Assembly (NCBI GenBank): GCA_964518335.1
Contig: CAZFDT010000049.1
Location: 1-37,668, forward strand
DNA from: CAZFDT01 sp964518335
GTDB taxonomy: Bacteria; Planctomycetota; Phycisphaerae; Phycisphaerales; Phycisphaeraceae
Direction of reading: 5' to 3'
DNA length: 37,668 nucleotides
This document shows, piece after piece, positions 30,560 through 37,668 of the stretch. The translations under genes were made by a program, and so were the position numbers. A model generated the notes under the pieces. That model did not search any database. It was not told the DNA's origin and saw only the letters and a program-made list of their open reading frames with translations. Position 1 is the stretch's first letter; each line of letters starts with the position of its first letter.

Positions 30560-31608
30560 AACCCTGTGCGGCCCGAAAGGCGGCGCGTGGCTTTGCTCCA
30601 TAGCGTGCGGGGCAGGGACACGCGACCCTCGCCGGGCAGGCAGAGAATGTAGTCGTGCTTGAGGCGACCCAGGCGCATGGGGTCGCCCTGTCCGGGGGCC
30701 GGGCGGTTGGCGGTGCGGGCGTCGTGCAGGCCCCAGCAGGCCGAGTCATACCCGGCGTCGCGGGCCAACTGCAGCGCCCGGTCCGTGCCCGCCGACTCGG
30801 GGAAGCACAAGTGTCGCACCGTTTTGCCGGGCAGACGATCCTCGATGATCCTGCGGGCCTGGCGCAGCTCCCACGCCTGCGCATCGGCGGTGTCGCGCAA
30901 AAAGGGCGGCGAGCCGTCGCGCGGCGGGTCGTACGCATGGTCCTGCGACAGGATCGGACAGGCCGGGCCCAGCGGCGCGCCGAGCATCGTCGTGGCCGCA
31001 TCCTCGGGCCAAGGCTCTCTGGCGTCGATCGGCGCGGGGATCAGGTACGGATGATTGCGGTACTGCGGCGTCAGGAACACGTCGGCCCGCGGCGCGGTCA
31101 TCACCCGCCGGTGCAGCGTGGTGTGCGACTCGATCCGCACGTGGCCATCACGGTGCATGGCTTCGATCTCCGCCCAGTTGCAGGTGGTCTGACGGTCGCC
31201 GATCTCGTCGCACGCCACGGCTCCATGTTCGATTGTCGGCCGGGGCGTCCCCTCCCGCGTGTATCCGGGGATGATGAACGCCGTGGCCGTCATATCGTAC
31301 TTGCGCAGCAGCGGAAGGCCCACGGTCCACGTCGAGAGCCGTGCGTCGTCGATGGTGAGCACGATGGCCTTGTCGGGCAGCGCCGCTTGGCCGCGCAGAT
31401 GGGCGACGGCGTCATCGAGCGTGACGGTGCGGTAGCCGTTGCGCTGCAGATGACGCAGTTTGGCCTCGAAGCTGGCCGGTTCGAGGCTGTGGAAGGTGAA
31501 GACGGGCAGGTATCCGCCATGGTTGGCGGGGGTACGCGGCCGGGTGAGGAAAGCGGGCAGGCGTCCGCGTACGAGGTCGCCAAGTTCTCGCAAGGCCACG
31601 AGTTTCAC
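30556..31608 (-). CDS. Polysaccharide deacetylase-type protein (NodB fold)
   Basis: 350 residues, metal-dependent carbohydrate esterase fold (CE4). Seen: FTFHSL (37-42); AIVLTIDDAR (81-90), the TFDDG motif in altered form with both Asp kept; TATAFIIPGY (107-116); SHTTLHRR (161-168), the SHTxxH motif providing the two metal histidines; and late HLCFPESAGTDR, normally the (R/H)FRPP-like third motif. A catalytic role is likely although motif 1 lacks the usual Gly. There is no signal peptide, so it probably acts in the cytoplasm on a lipid-linked or nucleotide sugar, or uses another export. It follows the glycosyltransferase gene by nine bases (same operon). Confidence 0.8.
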   Translation of the reverse strand: MKLVALRELGDLVRGRLPAFLTRPRTPANHGGYLPVFTFHSLEPASFEAKLRHLQRNGYRTVTLDDAVAHLRGQAALPDKAIVLTIDDARLSTWTVGLPLLRKYDMTATAFIIPGYTREGTPRPTIEHGAVACDEIGDRQTTCNWAEIEAMHRDGHVRIESHTTLHRRVMTAPRADVFLTPQYRNHPYLIPAPIDAREPWPEDAATTMLGAPLGPACPILSQDHAYDPPRDGSPPFLRDTADAQAWELRQARRIIEDRLPGKTVRHLCFPESAGTDRALQLARDAGYDSACWGLHDARTANRPAPGQGDPMRLGRLKHDYILCLPGEGRVSLPRTLWSKATRRLSGRTGF

Positions 31609-31617
31609 GGGCGAAAC

Positions 31618-32799
31618 CTAAGCGGCGGCGGGGGTGGAGAAATCGCTATCGACGATGCGCTGCGATGGAGCTTGCGCCAGTGAATCTTGCGGCGCCAGCG
31701 CTGCCAGGCCACGGGGCCGATGCCGATACGGCTCGTTGCTCAGGGACCGCCGCACCAGGCGCCAGTAGGCGATAAAGAACCCGCTGGCGCACGTCGCCAC
31801 GCGCTGCAGCAGCGACGAATGCGTGAGCACGCCGGTGATGAGGATGGGCGTGCCCTCGAGCAGCGACGCATCACCCACCGCGCGGCGCTGCTGCACATAC
31901 CGTCGCCGCCTCATGATGTCCGACCAGTCCCGAAGCACGCGCAGCGTAGCCCGCATGTGCATTGGCGCCAGACCCTTGAGCAATCCCAGGCCGAACATCA
32001 TCAGGTCAAACGCCGCGATCGCCGGCGTCAGCAGGAGCAATCCTCGCGCCGAGTAGTTGATGAGCATGAGCCGGTAACGGTTGTAGAACTGGGCCTCGGC
32101 GCGGTGCGTGCCATGCTCTTTTTCCACGTGCAGCGCCAGGGCCGTCGGCACCGTCCAGGTGTCGAACCCCAGCATCCGGGCGCGCACCGCCAACTCGGCG
32201 TCCTCGCCCCACCCGAAGAGGTAGCCTTCGTCGAACCCATCCAGTTGAAGGGCCACAGCCCGATTCACCAGCATGATCCCCGAGCCGATCGAGGGCACAA
32301 GATCGCCCGCAGGCAGGTCCGTAGCTCGCCGTCCCCGCACCGAGCGGGCGGAGATGCCCAGGTAGTTGAGCCCGCCGCCGTCGATGTAGATGCGATCCGG
32401 GTCGTTGTGATAGACGATGCGGGGCGTGGCGCGGAACGTGTTGGGTCGTTCCAGCATCACGACCATCAGCCGCTTGATGCTGTCGGGCGTCATGGCGACG
32501 TCGTTGTCGAGCAGGAGCACGTAGGGCGTGGTCGCCTCGTGCAGAGCGAGGTTGCGCGGCACGCTGGGCATGTGCTTGCTCACGGGCACCGACACAATGC
32601 GCACGCTCGGATAATGAGCGTTGACGAAGGAGACGCTGCCGTCGCCGGACTGGTCGTCCACGAGCATGATGTTGAGGTTGGGGTAATCCACGCGCGCCAG
32701 CGCGTCGAGCGTGTCGCGCAGCACAGCCATACCATTGTGGTTGATGACGGCGACCGTCACGCCGGGCCAATCGAGGTGCTGAGAAGGTAAAGCGACCAT
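31618..32799 (-). CDS. Glycosyltransferase family 2
   Basis: 393 residues from ATG 32799 (GAGG four bases upstream); longer frames up to 32910 add a segment without family similarity. Seen: GVTVAVINHNGMAVLRDTLDAL (13-34), VDDQSGDGS (47-55), LLLDNDVAM (95-103) with the DxD metal motif (Asp98, Asn, Asp100), GSGIMLVNRAVALQLDGFDEGYLFGWGEDAELAVRARMLG in the acceptor half with the ED and GWGED motif, and two membrane-like helices (LLLLTPAIAAFDLMMFGLGLL, and a later one) near the C-terminus. It resembles rhamnosyl-type GT2 enzymes of surface glycan synthesis. It is co-transcribed with the deacetylase, so together they probably decorate a polysaccharide. Confidence 0.9.
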   Translation of the reverse strand: MVALPSQHLDWPGVTVAVINHNGMAVLRDTLDALARVDYPNLNIMLVDDQSGDGSVSFVNAHYPSVRIVSVPVSKHMPSVPRNLALHEATTPYVLLLDNDVAMTPDSIKRLMVVMLERPNTFRATPRIVYHNDPDRIYIDGGGLNYLGISARSVRGRRATDLPAGDLVPSIGSGIMLVNRAVALQLDGFDEGYLFGWGEDAELAVRARMLGFDTWTVPTALALHVEKEHGTHRAEAQFYNRYRLMLINYSARGLLLLTPAIAAFDLMMFGLGLLKGLAPMHMRATLRVLRDWSDIMRRRRYVQQRRAVGDASLLEGTPILITGVLTHSSLLQRVATCASGFFIAYWRLVRRSLSNEPYRHRPRGLAALAPQDSLAQAPSQRIVDSDFSTPAAA

Positions 32800-33059
32800 C
32801 GAGCCTCGTCCCTGGGCGGGACACGCGCCTCGCTGCGTGTCACCGCCGATGCGCCCTACCGGATTGTAAGAGCCGAGGGACATTCCGCCATGTGTTATCG
32901 GCAAAATCAAGTGGCCCCATCATCGGGGTAGCTTGACAACGGCGGGCGACATGTTCCACGGGGCCTGGCCTGGCTTTTACACTGAAATGAGCCGCAGGAT
33001 CGCGGCGTTCGCGGTCACGGCCAAAGACTCCCAAGCACGCGGAACGCACCTCGAACCGC

Positions 33060-34082
33060 TCACGACTGCACCGCCCGCCGAATGATGGTTTCGGCCAGGG
33101 CGGCCGCGTCTGGGGCGGGCGTATCGGTCATGGCCAGCCAGTACACGCCGCCGAAGCGCTTAAGCCAGGTGCGCTGACGCTTGGCGAAGCGGCGGGTCTG
33201 GATCTTGGTCTGCTCGAAGGCGTCGTCCATGCTGCAGTGGCCCGCCAGGGCATGGAGGACCTGTTTGTAGCCCAGGGCTTCGCGGGCTTGCGGCCCCAGC
33301 AGCCCGGCGGCTTCGAGACGGCGGACCTCGTCGCAGAGGGGTTCGGGGTTCGGGTGTTCCGGGGATCGGGGATCGGGGAAGAACATCTCTTTGACGCGAG
33401 CGTTGATGCGGCGGTTGATCGCCTCGATCGGCCAATCGAGCCCAATCAAGATCGGATTTCGACGATACCCCATACCCGATACCCCATACCCCTCCTCCCG
33501 CCACTGCGTCTGCGCCGCGCTGATGGGCGTGCCGGTCAGCTCGAACACCTCGATTGCGCGGATGAGCTTCTTGGTGTCGTTGATGTGGATGCGGGCGGCC
33601 GACGCTGGGTCCACTGCAGCGAGCCGGGCGTGGAGCTGGTCGTTGGGCAACTGCGCCAGCTCCGCACGCATGTCGGGATCGGCCTCGGGGCCCTCGAACA
33701 TGCCTTCGAGCAGCGCTTTGATGTAGAGATTGGTCCCTCCCACCACGATCGGCCAGCCCCCGCCCTCGCCCCCGGAAGTGGTGAGCAGACCATCGATGAT
33801 CGGCTCGGCCAGCGCCAGCCAGTCGGCGACAGTGAACCGCTGTGTCGGCTCGACTACGTCGATCAGGTGATGACGCACGCGCTGCCGCAACGCTGCGTCG
33901 GGCTTGGCCGTCCCCGCGTCCAGATGACGATACACCTGCATCGAGTCGGCGCCGATCACCGCTGCGTCGCCGCCATCGCCACCAGCCCCGGGGCCGGAAG
34001 TGGCCAGGCGCTCCGCTAATGCGACGGCAAGCTCGCTCTTGCCCCCGGCGGTCGGGCCAAGAATGACGATCAGACGCGACAT
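33060..34082 (-). CDS. miaA: tRNA dimethylallyltransferase
   Basis: Adds a dimethylallyl group to A37 of tRNAs reading UNN codons. Seen: 340 residues from ATG 34082. P-loop GPTAGGKSE (9-17), DSMQVYR (46-52), GTAKP, VVGGTNLYIKAL, and the C-terminal core with TRRFAKRQRTWLKRF. Two low-complexity segments stand out: an EEGYGVSGMGYRR stretch after the TGTPISAAQTQW core, made by the heptamer GGGTAT(G/C) four times, and FPDPRSPEHPNPEP, made by the GGGGATC/GGGGTTC heptamers. The latter lies after ARVKEMF, at the swinging domain. These are additions to the standard fold, which is about 300-315 residues in most bacteria. It is divergent from acnA. Confidence 0.93.
   Translation of the reverse strand: MSRLIVILGPTAGGKSELAVALAERLATSGPGAGGDGGDAAVIGADSMQVYRHLDAGTAKPDAALRQRVRHHLIDVVEPTQRFTVADWLALAEPIIDGLLTTSGGEGGGWPIVVGGTNLYIKALLEGMFEGPEADPDMRAELAQLPNDQLHARLAAVDPASAARIHINDTKKLIRAIEVFELTGTPISAAQTQWREEGYGVSGMGYRRNPILIGLDWPIEAINRRINARVKEMFFPDPRSPEHPNPEPLCDEVRRLEAAGLLGPQAREALGYKQVLHALAGHCSMDDAFEQTKIQTRRFAKRQRTWLKRFGGVYWLAMTDTPAPDAAALAETIIRRAVQS
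33338..33491. repeat. Heptamer repeat blocks inside miaA
   Basis: Block A (33338-33381): GGGGTTC twice, one nine-base GGGTGTTCC, GGGGATC twice, then GGGGAAG. Block B (33464-33491): GATACCC, CATACCC, GATACCC, CATACCC, perfect period seven. On the plus strand A is G-rich and B C-rich. They lie 82 bases apart in the coding sequence and keep the miaA frame open. Confidence 0.9.
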
Positions 34083-34098
34083 CGGCGCGAGTATAGCG

Positions 34099-34135
34099 AG
34101 CACGGGATGATCGATTCTTCAGCCCGTGCTACGAT
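34099..34135. promoter_or_regulatory. Inverted repeat in the miaA-acnA divergent gap
   Basis: AGCACGGG (34099-34106) and CCCGTGCT (34123-34130) form perfect eight-base arms, followed at 34130-34135 by TACGAT, a fair -10 for acnA. The -35 is weak. Because it lies in the 90-base gap between two divergent genes it could be an operator for either. Confidence 0.4.
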
Positions 34136-34172
34136 GGAGGGCTACTTGCCATCCTTCACGGAATGAGTCACC

Positions 34173-37013
<2,841 letters not shown>

Positions 37014-37371
37014 TGACATGCCGTATGGTCTGAATCGCAGCGCGCGATCTGCCACGCGCGGCAAGTACAAGCTTGGCTCCACAATCAGCCCGAACATATG
37101 AGGCGCATCGATATGCATACGGCAGCACGACGCGCATCGTTGAGGTGGCAAGCATAGAGGGCGATGAGGGCAACCTGAGTCTTTGCGTACTCGTGATGAC
37201 CAAGCAAGCGGACTGCCCTAGATGGAATCGATTCGGTGCCCCGGTCCCCATAGGCCCAAAGTGCCGTGACGGGTGGGCAGATCTCGCTGGCACGATTGCG
37301 TCTGCATCCGACCCCTACGGACAGACATGTTGCCGAGCAAACACTTGGCCGATCCTACAAACCACTGCAAA
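37014..37371. other. Gap after acnA without a convincing gene
   Basis: The 358 bases after acnA hold no frame with recognisable motifs, no strong ribosome-binding site and a less GC-rich composition than the genes around. A frame over 37073-37260 has some protein-like stretches (RIVEVASIEGDEGNLSLCV) without a credible start; it may be a gene relic or chance. Confidence 0.4.
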
Positions 37372-37422
37372 TGGGTCCCGGCGTGAGTCGGACACGCGAC
37401 CTCACCCTTATCGTAAGCGCTC
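37372..37422 (-). tRNA. Partial tRNA-Ile(GAU)-like fragment (3' half, likely att remnant or pseudogene)
   Basis: Reading the minus strand: GAGCGC (end of D arm), TTAC, GATAA, GGGTGAGGTC (3' anticodon stem and variable loop as in tRNA-Ile GAU), then T arm GCGTG-TCCGACT-CACGC (perfect five-base stem, seven-base loop), then CGGGACC of the acceptor. The 5' half (acceptor, D loop, 5' anticodon stem) is missing or scrambled, and the T loop has C where TTC is expected. So it is not a working tRNA. 3' tRNA ends are typical attachment sites of integrating elements. Confidence 0.55.
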
Positions 37423-37430
37423 GGCAATCT

Positions 37431-37450
37431 CCCTCCCCCGCGGGGGAGGG
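37431..37450. repeat. Perfect 20-base palindrome
   Basis: CCCTCCCCCG and CGGGGGAGGG join with no loop next to the tRNA fragment, on the side where its 5' half should be. It resembles the CCCTCTCCC hairpin near aroA, so it may be part of a dispersed intergenic repeat or a terminator. Confidence 0.6.
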
Positions 37451-37668
37451 GCTGCACCACACCATCCAGCCCAAGTGGGTCAATTCCTCGTGATCGTTAG
37501 TGGGTCATTTTGAAGTGAGCGTTCACAACAGGCAACACCCGCTGGTCGCAGGCGCGTGTTCGCTGGCTGAATCATTGTTTCGATGCGCGCCACTCGACCT
37601 ATCAAGACGCCCACAGCAGGCCACGAGTGGGTTGGCCGCACGCTTAGTTTCCTTCATCAGTCACAGTG
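37451..37668. other. Window edge without visible gene
   Basis: No reliable frame, RNA or repeat is visible beyond the palindrome. The sequence is cut by the window end, so a gene may begin or end just outside. Confidence 0.35.

Noticed and set aside
32840..33000. Possible tRNA or promoter upstream of the glycosyltransferase
   Set aside because: A TACAAT word lies there, but no fitting -35 and no cloverleaf could be drawn.
33770..34000. Shared word CCGGAAGTGG at two places in miaA and, inverted, in the flotillin linker
   Set aside because: Ten bases in Gly/Ser-rich linkers can recur by codon bias; too little to call a repeat.

Overview
The window is a high-GC (roughly 65%, judged by eye), densely coded bacterial chromosome segment. 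The mix points to a planctomycete, most likely Phycisphaerae-like: paired bactofilins, secreted proteins with discoidin-, HEAT- and LamG-like domains, a flotillin/NfeD pair, an orphan nuoI-type ferredoxin and scattered single housekeeping genes. No marker gene confirms the taxonomy. There is no phage, transposase, integrase or CRISPR array in view.

Layout. 1-900: non-coding edge, then a mazEF toxin-antitoxin operon on the minus strand with its own promoter and palindromic operator. 890-2000: two bactofilin genes (minus). 2159-4850: type-4 uracil-DNA glycosylase (plus), convergent with a ComEA-like protein and a GH10-fold protein lacking both catalytic glutamates (minus, coupled). 4990-5441: hicB antitoxin followed by a clearly decayed hicA toxin. 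5449-8269: DUF456 membrane protein, divergent from a secreted HEAT-repeat protein with a receiver-like domain. 8337-8808: RNase P RNA (minus), carrying an octamer-repeat hairpin. 8912-11101: oxidoreductase-like protein and a PQQ-type beta-propeller lipoprotein. 11126-19553 (minus): MBL-fold hydrolase, RluA pseudouridine synthase, large secreted glycosidase-like protein, GroES, AroA and an MsbA-type ABC exporter. 19713-23570 (plus): DUF1579 protein, NfeD plus flotillin, NuoI. 23618-26850 (minus): 3-hydroxyisobutyrate-dehydrogenase-type enzyme, a frameshifted gene remnant and a secreted protein whose reading frame is cut by a stop codon. 26860-27900: about 1 kb of repeats and one 36-codon ORF. 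27901-30559 (plus): two-domain ABC permease and RNase PH, separated by a large inverted repeat. 30556-32799 (minus): glycosyltransferase 2 plus polysaccharide deacetylase. 33060-37013: miaA and acnA, divergent. 37014-37668: no intact gene, but a 3' fragment of a tRNA-Ile-like gene.

The most unusual signal is a family of short tandem repeats with strict 7- or 8-base period. They occur between genes and also inside rnpB, miaA and acnA, often as a G-rich block followed by a C-rich block so that the two can pair. In the protein genes the blocks encode low-complexity loops added to conserved enzymes. This resembles the STRR heptamers of heterocystous cyanobacteria, which also invade rnpB; I know of no description of such a family in planctomycetes. 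Gene decay is visible at three further places (hicA, the gene at 24778 and the remnant after it). Two short words, CACTGCA and GCGATCGC, look over-represented.
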